A stretch of 64,000 nt of DNA, taken from positions 1 to 64,000 of the forward strand of contig JAKCWG010000823.1 of NCBI GenBank assembly GCA_021464415.1, given 5' to 3'. Positions 36,863 through 48,250 of the stretch are shown here, piece after piece. This DNA is from Lonicera japonica (Eukaryota; Streptophyta; Magnoliopsida; Dipsacales; Caprifoliaceae). Every line of letters starts with the position of its first letter. Position 1 is the first letter of the stretch. A model generated the notes under the pieces. It saw nothing but the letters and a program-made list of their open reading frames with translations. It did not search any database and was not told the origin of the DNA. A program made the translations under genes and the position numbers.

Positions 36863-38194
36863 TGTTAGTAAATTAGGGCAGTAATCATGCATCGCATACA
36901 CTAATTTACGCACTAATCATTGAATCCTATGATCTATGCAGTTCAATAAAATCGACAGATGACATACCTTAATCGAGATTTGATGTCAATGAAACGAACA
37001 GGATGGATCTGATCCTTCTGTTGTTGTCGTCCTTAGCGTAGAAAACACGACGCCTCTACGGTATGCACACACGAACGAGATGAGATCTTGCTTGGTGTAC
37101 TAGCGCCCTCTAGGGTTCTCTCTGCTATTTCGAATTTTCTTGCCTCTCTCAATTTCGTTGACGGCCAAGAAGAACAAAGGTTCCCTTTTATAAGGGAACC
37201 CTAGTGAGAACCCTAAGCAACAAACGAACTGGGCCCAAGTCCAACTTGGCCCGTTTTAATTCGTTTTGATCCAACTCGTTTTGGTGTGCGACCCTGTAGG
37301 TTTTACACTCTTTGGCCGTACAATTAAAACCCGTTTTATTATACGAACAGTAAGCGGTTTCTAGTAAAACATTACTATTATCCAAAGGGTATAAAGGTCA
37401 AAAACGACACAACCTTAAATTGATATTTCACACATTAACTCCTTTTGTCAATCGATATCTAGATTGAACACAAGACTAGGCAAGTGTCATTCTTGTATAG
37501 TTCAATCTTTATTTCTTGATCTCTAAGTATAATTAATCCAAAACAAATGACATCTCATTTGTGCATGGCCATGCAAATATTAATTACACTTATCAAGGGG
37601 CCCAACGATATCTCTCTCAATATATGAGAGTGACAAATCCCATCTTGATCAACCACATACCTCTACATAGTTCATAGTATGCTCGGTCATCATCTTTATA
37701 ATTACTCGGTCAAGAGCAACGTTTGATAATGCCTGACATGCTAATCCCTATGTTGGTAACCATGGCGATCTCAGGTCTGAGGATAATACGATATCACAAA
37801 TGGGGAACATCACTGATGACATTATGTAACACTCCTCGCAGTGTCCCCAAAGCGGGTCAGTCCAATACTTTGTTCCCTAACAAGTATCAGTATGTTCAGC
37901 TTGATATCTCCATATCCATGACTTGTGGAACATAGTCATCAGCTGACCCATACTCTAATCATTATATCAATGTGATCCTAGGTTATTGATACATGATTAG
38001 GGACATCTAAACAATATTATTATTACATTACTAGCATCCCACAATCTAGTCACGTACTTGATGAACTAGTATTAATAAATATTATTTACAAGAGATTATA
38101 AAGTAAAATAAATAAACTTTATTAATAAAAATAAGCATAAGATATCCAAGTACAAATCATAATCTATGAATAGTCCTAGGACATATCTCTTTCA
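36863..38194 (-). mobile_element. 1332-bp solo LTR, copy 2 (family S)
   Basis: The ends and length are the same as copy 1 (26559-27890). It has its own target duplication GGAAC (36858-36862 and 38195-38199), which shows an independent insertion and not a duplication of the surrounding DNA. It sits in the integrase end of element B. Confidence 0.86.
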
Positions 38195-38199
38195 GGAAC

Positions 38200-39522
38200 T
38201 TATAAGACCATGGAACATAGAACACCTCAAGAAATACTATCCTTGAGATGAAACAGACTGTACTTTTGTAATAGTTATTTCCAAATATATATATATATAT
38301 ATGAAATGTTTTGTTTTGATACTTCATTACTTATAAAGTGCACTCTGAGAAAAATCCTCTCAAAAAGGGGTCAGTTTAGTAAGTGCCTACCTCATTGAGC
38401 ACACTTGCATGCTGCAAAAATTATCTCATGAGAATGTCGGTTTAGTAAGTGCCCAGCTCGCAAAAGCGCGCTTACACTCTGTAAAAACTCTCTCAAAAAG
38501 AACTCGGTTTGATAACTGAAGAGGTTTGGTGATAAATGAGAAAACTGTCATAATTTGGCCAAGTCAAAAGGGGGTAAGACTCTACTCTAAACTTAGCCAA
38601 AATAATAGGTTTATTTTTAAAAACTCCAAAGACTTTGAAAAAATTCCTTTCACCATATAGGTCAGTCACTGAGTATAAAAGGTCCTCAATAGAAGCCTAC
38701 TGAGAACTGAACAAATTCCTCTTGCAAAGAGGTTCGCATAGTAACTGATTAGCTCAATAAGCACTTTTACACACTGAGGAGTCCAACTAACACCGAGAAT
38801 TCTTAATAAACTTTGCTTAAAGTCTAGGGGCATGAATTTTATAGACTTAACCAAAATAACAAGAAATCCACTTGTACTGAAAGACCCACGAACTAGTTCA
38901 ACAAGCTCAAACAGGCCCTTGACTTCTAGTGAATATGGTAAAGACCTCTTTGGAGGCAAATTTTTTATCTTGCTTAATTTTGTTAAGCCTTTTTCTACAT
39001 TGTGGGGGCATTAGAGTATCACATAGCTCATTACATCTCACATTACAACTTAGACAAAAGAAAAAGACAGGAATTAAAGAAAAATAAAACGGAGAAATTT
39101 TGAAGCAAACATCTTTATTCATTAAAGAAAAATGATTACAGGGGTCCTAAAGCTTCTACTACAAAAAGAAATAGGAAAATAGGAAAGCCTACAACTACAG
39201 CTGCTAAAGTTACTGAGCGTCCCCCCCAACATCACCATTAGCTTCATCCCCAAAGGGCGAGGGTTTGCCAATTTCCCACTTTTCCAGTAGATCGACTTCT
39301 TTTTCTCTGATCAGCTGAAGAATAGCAAGAACATCCCCTCACTTCTCCAATTAATATTCTAGCCTCAAGCTCTAGAGTGACACCCATATCAGTTAAGAGC
39401 TCGATATCCTCGAGATTGTCATCCTGTTGAAGAGCGAGTTCCTAACACTTGAAGAAGCCTACCATATACGCATCATTGATCTTGGCAAGTGGTCCTCCTT
39501 GAGCACAAAATTTTTCTATGTC
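38200..39522 (+). repeat. 3' untranslated region of element B with imperfect tandem repeats
   Basis: A (TA)n run is at 38286-38302. At about 38335-38790 a unit of roughly 90 bp recurs in diverged form ('ggtttagtaagtgcc', 'cttacactctg', 'actctctcaaaaag'). No plus-strand gene is seen. Confidence 0.5.
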
Positions 39523-41830
39523 TCAAAGCTCGAGGGAACGAATAGAGTTCTTGAGATCCTGGACCTTCTTTCCCAGGTTAGAAACTTGGTCCCTTAGGGC
39601 CCCATTCTGATGAAGAACGCTAGATAGCTCATCTCTCTTACCGGCCAACTCAGCTTGGAGCTCTTCAATAGCTCTACTGGCCTCCTCCCTTCCCTGGAGT
39701 CCGAGCTCTGTTAGTTTTTGAGCTCCCTCCCTCCCTTTGTGCTTAAACTCTAACAACACCTTCAGATTTGTAGACTCATTTTCAGCCATCCCAACTCGGG
39801 CCACTGCTACATCGTGATCAGCTTGCAACTCCCTAATATCATTTTTGAATTTCTCCAAAGCAATAGTGAGAGGCCAATGGTCAATGCCCACCTTGGCCAC
39901 GTGAAGAGTTGAATAAAAGAAGGAGATGGCCAAAAGATCGAGAATTAATGTTACCATTATAGTTCAAAGGACAAAAGAAGAATAAAAAATAAGAAATGAG
40001 CGATACAGAGGCAAATTACCTGGCTTATGTGGAAGCCAAACTTGTTAGCTACCTTGCTGGTACCTGCCTCCCTAGCGTTCTAAAGCATACCTCACCCAGA
40101 GGGGGCAGGGTCACCTCTAGTATGAAGAACCTAGAACCGTCCCCATTGGTTTTGAAGGTTGTGGAACCTGGTGGGCTGTGACAAGATCAATCTTATGTAT
40201 ATCCTCATCCTTATACACCACCTGCTTGTATGCATCTCTGGAGGATGCAGCTCCGGAGGATGAGGCCCCTCTGGGAGAGCTGGGCGTGACGCTTTCGTCA
40301 TGGAGCTCTTTAACGCTCTTCAACCCTACCTCTTACAAGTTGAGAGGTAGGAGATCTGTCAAAGGACCTGTCATTAGCTCAATGTATGAGCCAATGGTCC
40401 TCTCCGTTTCAGTACCCTGCTCTGTGGTCGACGCTTGGGGCAAATAAGGAGGGGCAATGGATCCACTTATCGTTTTGGGCCTTTTGGTTGGTTGGGAGCT
40501 CCCCTGGAGTGTTGTCTTCCTCCTGGGAGCTCTATTCAAATTAATCAATAGGGGCCTATCTATAACATATATAAGAATAATGTCAGCTATCGGTAAAGGG
40601 ATTAGCTCCGAATGAGCTACGAACAGTCTCACAAGGATAATTACACTTGCTAGAAGAAGACATGAGAGTGACTTGGCGTATGGGGAGGATGCTCAGAGGG
40701 GTAGCCTTGGTGGAGCCAATTACTGGCTATTTGGTTTTCCTTTTTTGGAGTCCCCCCCGTCCTCTTCTTCCTCATCCTCTGGCTCTTTGATAATTAAGGG
40801 AACTGTGGGCGCTCTTTTGGAGGCCTTGTCCACGATAGCAGACGTGGCAACGTCCTCGACCATTGGGAAGGGTCTGTTAAGCTCAATGTATTGAATAGTC
40901 TGGATGGCTAAGTCCAATTTTTGTAGGCCTGGGACCCAGCCTAAAACGCCACAGCATTTTTGGAGATGTAATCTCCGCATAGTTCTTTAGTGAGAACAAC
41001 TTGGCGTCGTTTATCCATTCTTGGGGGACATCCTCGGTAGTTTTCCTCTTTGCAAGAAGCAAGACAAAACAAATAGCTAGCTCGAATATAAAAGAATATG
41101 AATAAGAACGACGCAAAGTTAACAGTTACGAAGGAAGTTCGGCTTAGTGAACTAAGTCTTCAGGTTAATGACACTGGGCCCCCTGGCTAGTGCACCTAAC
41201 CCATGCTAGATACTAAGAAGAATCTCCTCTTCCAGTTGGATATGCTATTGGGGAGGTCTTGAATGAGCTTGGAAGCTCCCAGCCTGGAGGAACAATTGGG
41301 AGTCCCTCTATTCCTGCCACCTACGACCTTGCATTAGAACAAGGACAGGAACTCGTCCAAGATCTCCTTATGGAAATGGCCCTAAATATCAAAATGGACC
41401 TGATTAGATAGCTCTACATGTTTAAAGGGACTTGCACTGGGGCGAGGTCTAGGGTGGCCAAGAGCTACCTCAGATGATTGTCTATTGGGAAGCGGAGCTC
41501 GTGCTCGAAAGTAGACTCGTATAAACACACTGCTCCATGAAAAAAGTAATAAGCCCTCTCATCTAGGTCGGGAGCTTTGATTCTCACCTTATCGAGGATT
41601 TGGTTCCTATTCCTAAATATGGGAATATCTGGTGTGGAGAACATGAATGGGATGAAGAAAAGGGACATAGTGCTTAGATGCTTTGTATACGCCCCGATGG
41701 CCTTCTTAGTATTTTTAATAATAGGAGAAAGGTAAATGGTGACCTCTTTCAGGTCGTTATTAAGGATACATATGTTATTGACAAGCGGTCTCCCCTTGGG
41801 TTGCGATTTATAGGTTTTGTCCATACTCAA
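39523..41830 (-). pseudogene. Antisense accessory gene remnant of element B (Transposase_28-like?)
   Basis: The minus strand holds open pieces at 41830-41465, 41116-40883, 40980-40720, 40632-40333 and 39957-39523. The first ends with 'CLYESTFEHELRFPI', similar to the conserved start of the plant 'putative gypsy type transposon' family (PF04195). The last is a heptad-like coiled coil ('RAIEELQAELAGKRDELSS'). Between them are stops and degenerate sequence. Its place between pol and the 3' LTR, antisense, is where Tat elements are known to carry extra frames. The family match is from memory of motif shape and is moderate. Confidence 0.5.
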
Positions 41831-42406
41831 TGAAATGATCCATGAGAAAGGCTAGGGTATGAAGAGAGGTGGAAGGAGCAAAATAAGGAATGAATTCGAT
41901 GAAGTTCTCTAAAGAAACACTCGAAAATCTCATAAAAGAATGTTATGAAGGGGGCTAGTAGGCCAGACTAGTAAGAAGAAGAAACAATTCGAGGCTTCTG
42001 GGCTCTAAGGTACTTAGGGTTTATGAAAAATGAAATGGAATTTCTACTAAAGCAAAAGGGGTTTATAGAGAGTGTGTGGGAGAAGCTAATTATCCCCTCA
42101 AGCCTTATCTTCCCACTCACAGCCCACAACCACATGTTTGCACATCTTCCAAGAAATGTGAAATTAGTAGGCACAATTTTTCCAAAATGGTAACTGCCAG
42201 ATGAAGAGCTTTAGTAGTGGGAAATAAATGAGTTTTTTGAAGTCTAGTATTCAACCTTTCAAAATTGATAACCTAGAATGGTCATCAAGAGCTTGTGCTG
42301 TGAATAGCTCAAACCATCAGAGCTTCTAATTGTTATTGACTCTGAATTGTGGGTTAATCCTCCGCATTGAGCTCTTCTAAGCTAAAAGGCAAAAATAGGG
42401 GGCAAT
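41831..42406. other. Element B sequence between the antisense gene and the 3' LTR
   Basis: Nothing is clearly coding. It presumably holds the promoter of the antisense gene. The purine-rich tract 'aaaaggcaaaaatagggggc' (42384-42403) directly before the 3' LTR is the likely polypurine tract. Confidence 0.5.
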
Positions 42407-43213
42407 TGATGGTGCAATTTAGTTAGATAATTGACCTGCTAACCACGAGCAGACACGTGGCCTCCTAGTTAGCGGCATCACCACACCCTTCCGCTAACAA
42501 AGACTAGGAGCTCTGATCAAGAGATATCCAGGAGCCAAAGTTCCAACCAACGGTTCTTCAGCTCCGAGCTCCCTAGCTGACCACTGTGTCAGGAAAAGCA
42601 CAGACAGCATGGGCGACTTTTGTTAACTCTGTTAGACGCTATAAAACCTCCCTCACTTTTATTAAATACATACTCACTGCATTTAATGCACCAGAATCTT
42701 TGGGGAGGCAAAGTCAAGGTTGATGGGAATGAGAGATGGCTTTAGACCTGCTCCACAAAGCTTCCTTCACATGTTTACTATGTATTATATATATAAAGAA
42801 TAATCATTTACTTCTCAAAATAACTTTTGAACAACCAAGAACAAAACTGAGAGAACAGCAAAAAGCGTGAGCAATCAAAAGAGATTGAGATACTGAGCAC
42901 ACGACTGAGCTTTCAACATAGAGAAGCCAGAATTTATGTAACTTAAGGCATACTCTCATTGTAATATTGTGATGATAGGCTAGCTAGAAAGATCTTTGTA
43001 AATTTGTAATAACCACTCAATTATATCAATAACAAGGCAAAACCGAGCTCTTAGCTCTATTCCACAGAGGAGGACTAACCTGTACCTTCATACGAGACCA
43101 ACCTCCTCCATACGTCCTTGACTCTTTTAGCTTATTGCGTTTATTATTCCAATAATTTGATCTAATCATTTGACCGTGTGGTTAAAATCACCTTCTAGTT
43201 TCCAACACCAACA
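42407..43213 (+). mobile_element. 3' LTR of element B
   Basis: This 807-bp LTR starts TGATGGTGCAATTT and ends CACCAACA. It is followed by CTTGC (43214-43218), the duplicated target. It lacks roughly 60 bp present in the 5' LTR (the GAGCTC-rich stretch). Confidence 0.87.
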
Positions 43214-43218
43214 CTTGC

Positions 43219-43927
43219 TAATCATTTTGAGTGTTGAATTATTTGATGAGATAATAACTATACCTTGTAATAAATTGCCTTGGATAATAGATTGAATGAG
43301 GCGGTTTGTATACATTTATGGGTCGAAGATTAAAAGTAAATGAATAAAGAAAAAAGCAAATTATAAGTTTTTGTTAAAGTTTAAAAAAACATTACAGTGA
43401 ACTAATCCAATTGTTGCGACACTTTTATCTTTGGTGCTCATTCAGTTCAAATTTTACTTCATTCCTGAAATGCTAAAATTGTAAATACAATTCACACTAT
43501 AACTTTTTTGTAATTCATGTCAAGAGGTTGAATTATAAATTGATGAAATTCAAATTTTCAATGTGAAATTATTATTTTGAATTTAAGAAACGAACAAAAA
43601 TTCGAAACAAACGTGGCATTATTGCATGTGATACTCATTCACATAGTATAAAAATATTTTTTTAATACTAATTAATTGCAATTAGTATAATTAATTTAAT
43701 CTTTTAAGCATTTTTCGTGATGATGGATTTGAGATTTATATATAATTTTTTGTGTATATTTTCTGGCGATATGCATTGTAATACCCCATTGATTAATTCA
43801 ATGTTAATCACGTTCTTTAATCGCGCTTATGTCAAATTCTAACTTTGAGTGATCATCTTTGATTCTGAATGCTTTCTGATGATTCAGACACTCTAAACAA
43901 ATCATGTTAGTCATATTACACACATGT
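43219..43927. other. Spacer between elements B and A
   Basis: No gene. A possible LTR start, TGTAATACCCCATTG, lies at 43777, and its continuation could be beyond element A at 62733. Positions 43923-43927 are CATGT, the target duplication of element A. Confidence 0.5.
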
Positions 43928-44189
43928 TGTGAACACCCCAATCCACGACTCTCGTGCGAATACTGATTTTCTTTAAGCATCCTGCATTTAATCATGAATC
44001 ATCATACATGTAGAAAGACTGATAGGAAAGACTCCAATTTTGGACGCGTTGGGAGTCTAAGATAACCCTAGTTGCCTCTTCGCTTACTAGGACGGGGATC
44101 GACCTGACCGGTCAGGTCGCGGGGTGCGGGGCAGCGCCCCGTTAGAAAATTTGGTTTTTTCCGAGCGCTCCTGCGCATTTTTTTATGAG

Positions 44190-44350
44190 CGAGCCGCACC
44201 CCCCTGTCGCACGCCCAACCGTACGGTTGGCACCTCCTAACCGCACCCCCTAGCCGCACGCCCAACCGTACGGCTACCTGCCAGCCGTACGGCTGGCACA
44301 CCCCTGTCGCACGCCCCAGCCGCACCCCATGCGGCTACCCCTGCGGTTGG
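44190..44350 (+). promoter_or_regulatory. GC-rich palindrome cluster in LTR U3
   Basis: CCGTACGG occurs at 44219, 44266 and 44285. The first is the core of the 16-bp palindrome CCAACCGTACGGTTGG (44215-44230) and the third of CCAGCCGTACGGCTGG (44281-44296). They are separated by 'agccgcacgccc' words. The cluster ends about 35 bp upstream of the TATA box. CGTAC is the core of SBP-box (SPL) factor sites, so SPL-type control is possible but unproven. Confidence 0.6.
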
Positions 44351-44383
44351 CCTCTTTTGGAGCGTTTTTGGCGCAAATGTTGC

Positions 44384-44391
44384 TATAAATA
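44384..44391 (+). promoter_or_regulatory. TATA box of the element A 5' LTR
   Basis: TATAAATA within 'ttgctataaataggaccc'. Transcription of gag-pol should start roughly 30 bp downstream. The identical phrase is in the third LTR at 63286. Confidence 0.75.
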
Positions 44392-45224
44392 GGACCCTTG
44401 GGATCCCATTTTGGGATCATCAACATTGAATAGTATTTTGGGTAAGTAGGAGCTTTGTCAAAGTCTCTAGAAAGTCATTTTTAGAGAAATTCTGAGAGAA
44501 GGCTAGTGAGAGAGAAGGCTAGTGAGAGAAAGCTCTAGAGAGAGAAAACTTTAGAGAGAGAAGGAAGTCAAGGCAAAGTCCTCCTATCTTCTTCAAGCGC
44601 AGCAGGTATAACTTTCTACCAAATCCTTAATTTCAGTACTGCATTTAATTTTAATACAGAAAATTAGATAACTTGCAAAGAAGTTCACTGCTTTCAAAAC
44701 AAATCCTTTCTAAGTTTTACAAGAAATCTAAAACCTGTTTTGACACGTTTTCAAAACAAACAAAAATACAAAAACAGTTTCCAAAAGAAAGGAACTACGA
44801 GACTCTGATTTCATTCTACGAATGAATACGTAGGCGCTCGAAAAGCTCGAGTCTGATTTCAAAATATTATTTTAAACTGAATTTATCCGGAAAGGACTAT
44901 TCTGAAAACCATTCGAACTATTTGCAAGATATCTAAAAATAGGAATTAAATACATGATCCATTAAGAGACCGAAAGGGCGAATTGGGTGCCTAACACCTT
45001 CCCAATTCGTAACGTAGTTCCCGAACCCTAGCAAAGTCAATTTTCAAAATAAATCTCTGGTTTCAAATGTATGAAAGATAGTTCGTTTTCGAATTATCCT
45101 TCGTACGACCTTTTGTTTGTTTTCTCGTAAAACAAACTGGCGACTCTACAAAACAAGTTTTCAAATGAAACCGAGAACGTGGACTCTTTTCTTCTTCTCG
45201 GGGTATGGGTCCTGATTCTCACAG

Positions 45225-45242
45225 TGGCGACTCCGCTGGGGA
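45225..45242 (+). other. Primer-binding site of element A
   Basis: TGGCGACTCCGCTGGGGA begins two bases after the LTR end. Sites of the form TGGCGACTC...GGGGA are typical of Tat/Ogre elements, where a tRNA-Arg primer has been reported. Confidence 0.7.
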
Positions 45243-46258
45243 TGTCGAGAACTAAGCTCTGTTATAATGGATCATATGTTTAATTCCTATTATTTGTTAG
45301 ATATAGGGTTGCAAGCCTTAGTCCTAGGATAACATAGAAGCGATCTAGGTGGATACCCTAATACCTTTATTTGGTAATTATGTGAGGAAAATCTTTTTCA
45401 TAATTAAAATTGTGTAAATTACAGTAACAAACCCTAAAGCATTGATAAATAATGAACTGCCATATTGTTATTTTGCACGCACCCACGTCTTATCATGCAT
45501 TTTCGCGAGTGTGAAATTTACCCTATCAACCTCGGGACCAGAGTCGTGACTAGGCTGTGGACTTGCGGGTCTGCACTAGCCAAAAGCGCCTGGGACCACT
45601 CTCCTTGGCCAAGTACTTACCGAGGTATATAGAGTGACGAGAACACTCACGTACCCGGGATGTATATCAAAAGGTCCTTACACGTACCTGCGCTCTTGAG
45701 GTATATCGTAAGACCTGCCAAATAGGAGGGAGCCTTAAACCTTACCCTCTTCAGCCACGCTTGCATATAGGGGAGTCATCTTAGAACACAAAGATTTTCT
45801 GCATGATTTTAATGACCAACAGTCGTGAGAATCTAGTGAGCGGAAGCCCTGATTCCATGAACAAAGCAACTCATGAGGAGAGACCTTCCCATATTTTCAA
45901 ATGATTTTTCGAAAAAAATTCTTTTCAAAATGATTTCCCAAAACTATAGACGGTCAGGGAACCCATGGAATTCTATTCCTACCCTACCGCTATACGGGAC
46001 TCTCAAGTTGTCGCCGTTGGTCTGTTTTCAATCTCACCTAAAGAAAAACTTTTTTTTGTGTGTTTATTTTCGTCCCGATCGATGTATTTCTGGATAAGGT
46101 CCGGCAATTTCTAAATGATATATTGTTGTTATTTTCCGGGGGAATGCGCGCGATCGAATTTGTCCTTTTTTCCGCAACAGCAGATATTCATCCTGGCCTC
46201 TGTGTGGGCTGGAAGAGATAGCACCGGGAGACTCGTCAGACCAGATTCCTCTGAAAAC
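45243..46258 (+). other. Untranslated leader of element A
   Basis: About 1 kb between the primer-binding site and the gag start. An open frame extends upstream of gag to 46115 in the same frame, but its composition is unlike Gag. The methionine at 46259 is followed directly by Gag-like sequence. Confidence 0.55.
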
Positions 46259-48250
46259 ATGGATCAGAATACCCCGAACCGGAATGTGAACAACCAATTG
46301 AACAATGCAGCGGATCCGCCGCCCGGTCCTTTTTACCCAAACCCGGGAATGCCGCAGAATAATACTGTTGGGGGTCAGCCGCTACATCATACTCCATCTT
46401 TGAATGTTGATCCAAACCTAGCCAGTTCAAGCGGAAACATGAATGCTCCGTTACCGAATCCCGAAGATATGTATCGAATGTTGATGAACTTGAACCAAAG
46501 CATGACCATGTTATTAAGTGACAATAAAAATACTCGTGCCAAGTTGGACGAGTTGGCTAAAGGGCGCATGACAGAATCACCAAGAGAAACTCCGGTTATT
46601 CTACCACCACCGCCGCCACTCTCAATTCATACCGAAGTACCACCGCCATATGAACAGTTGAACCAACCCAAACCCATGCCTGATCCGGTCGGCAATTGGT
46701 TACAACAGGACCTGACCAATCAAGTCCCTCCACAGATGCAACCGGTCCATGAACCATACCACGATCCGTATTATGACCCAATGAGAAGGCCCATGAGTAT
46801 CCAAGGGGAGGGCCCCACGCCAATAGAAACTCACCGGGGGGATAGAGACTTGTCTGAGCTTAAGGAGCAGTTGAAAGCACTTACCCAAAAAGTAGCTGAG
46901 AGTTCGAACGATTTGACCCAGATGCAAAGTTACAACTTATACCCTGAGGCTCGTTATCCCGTGGGTTTTAAGATGCCCTCCATCCCAAAATTTACAGGCA
47001 CTACACCACCAGAACTCCATCTGAAATCTTATGTCCGTTCAATGAGAATTTATGATCTCGGTGAGGCTGAATTAGCCAATTCCTTTCACCTCACTTTGGC
47101 AGGACCAGCCCAGAGTTGGTTTTTGAACCTTGAAAAGCATCGTGTTAGATCATGGTCCGCCATTGTACAAGAGTTTGTGTCACAGTACAAAACTAATGAG
47201 GAACTTAAAGTTACAAGGAAACATCTAGAGATGGCTAAGCAGAAGGAGAATGAGAGTATTAGTGAGTTTGTAACAAGATGGAGGGAACTGGCCGCCCAAA
47301 TGGTGGAGCGCCTAGATGAAGAGGAACAACTCGGAATGATTGTGAAGAATTTGAAACCAGATATTCGGACCCAAATGGGACACCAGTTCTTTGGCAGGTT
47401 CAAAGCCCTACTCCACGTAGGCAACGAAATTGAGGAGGAATTAGCCAAGCAGGCTGAAATCAAAAAATCCGCTTCACAGTACAAGAAGACTTCCACGTCT
47501 GCCATCAATCAAGTTACGTCTTCTGGGTCCTACGGTCGGGGGTATTCCGGCAACCCCTTTGGTCAAAACTCTGTGAAAAACATTGGGGATTTGGGATATC
47601 GTAACAACAACAACAGTAATTTCAGGACATTTGATCAGAATCGCTCATGAGATAGACATTTTTCGCAATTACCGGGACCGTTGGGAAAGGTTTTCGAACA
47701 ACTAAAAGAAGCCGGGATTATGTATCCCATGAATCCGAGGCCATTACCACAACAGATACCACCTCATTGGAACATGAATGAACATTGCGAATATCACCAA
47801 GGCTTCGGACACACTACCGATAGTTGTATGGCCCTGCGACATGCTATCCAGAACTTAATTGATAACAAAAGGATTCCTGACCCGTCAGCCCCGAATGTTG
47901 CAAGGAATCCCCTCCCCAATCACCGGATAAATGCTATCGAGGAGGATTCAGATTTACCAGACCCTGTACTCTTGATTAAACCCGCCGGGAATGCAGAAAA
48001 TGTCGAAGTTTGGAAATTCAGCTGTCCAAAGCCTTCGCCCACAGTCATTCAATATACTCCACCAAGGTCCCAGAAATCCGTTGAAGAAGTCGAGGATGAA
48101 ACATTGTTGGGGTTATCCGTTGATGAAACATGCACCATGCAGTCACAAGAGATAGTTAGCCCAAAAGTTATGGGCTGGATGAAACAAATGCAGTTCATAC
48201 CAGGTTTTGGGCTCGGTAAACAGAATCAAGGGATCGCCCACTTTCCATAG
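46259..48250 (+). pseudogene. gag of element A with one internal stop
   Basis: The frame starts with MDQNTPNRN and has a proline-rich, disordered N-terminus. The capsid (retrotrans_gag-type) domain lies at about 46960-47450, with 'LAGPAQSWFLNLEKHRVRSW' and 'ISEFVTRWRELAAQM'. A TGA at 47648-47650 interrupts it; a CGA-to-TGA change at a CpG is likely. The same frame continues with a zinc-knuckle-like CEYHQGFGHTTDSC (about 47795) and a G-patch-like motif (FIPGFGLGKQNQGI) before a TAG at 48248-48250. Gag would form the virus-like particle. Confidence 0.82.

Larger units (their letters stand above)
26058..43213 (+). mobile_element. Element B: old Tat-type Ty3/gypsy retrotransposon with nested insertions
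   Basis: It is bounded by TGATG... and ...CACCAACA, with CTTGC duplicated exactly at 26053-26057 and 43214-43218. Order: 5' LTR, split primer-binding site, decayed gag, protease, reverse transcriptase, RNase H, second RNase H, integrase, then a long 3' region with an antisense gene remnant, and the 3' LTR. The LTRs differ by many substitutions and a deletion of roughly 60 bp, and every domain carries stops, so the insertion is old. Two solo LTRs and a composite 3.2-kb segment are nested inside. Confidence 0.88.
43928..45223 (+). mobile_element. 5' LTR of element A (1296 bp)
   Basis: It starts TGTGAACACC and ends GATTCTCACA, with the primer-binding site beginning two bases further on. U3 contains the CCGTACGG cluster and TATA box. 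R/U5 contains purine-rich 'gagagagaa' repeats (about 44490-44570) and the family-typical 'agaccgaaagggcgaattgg' (about 44965). Confidence 0.88.

Noticed and set aside
46115..46258. Gag start at 46115
   Set aside because: The first 48 codons read as leader sequence and are unlike Gag; the methionine at 46259 opens the Gag-like text.
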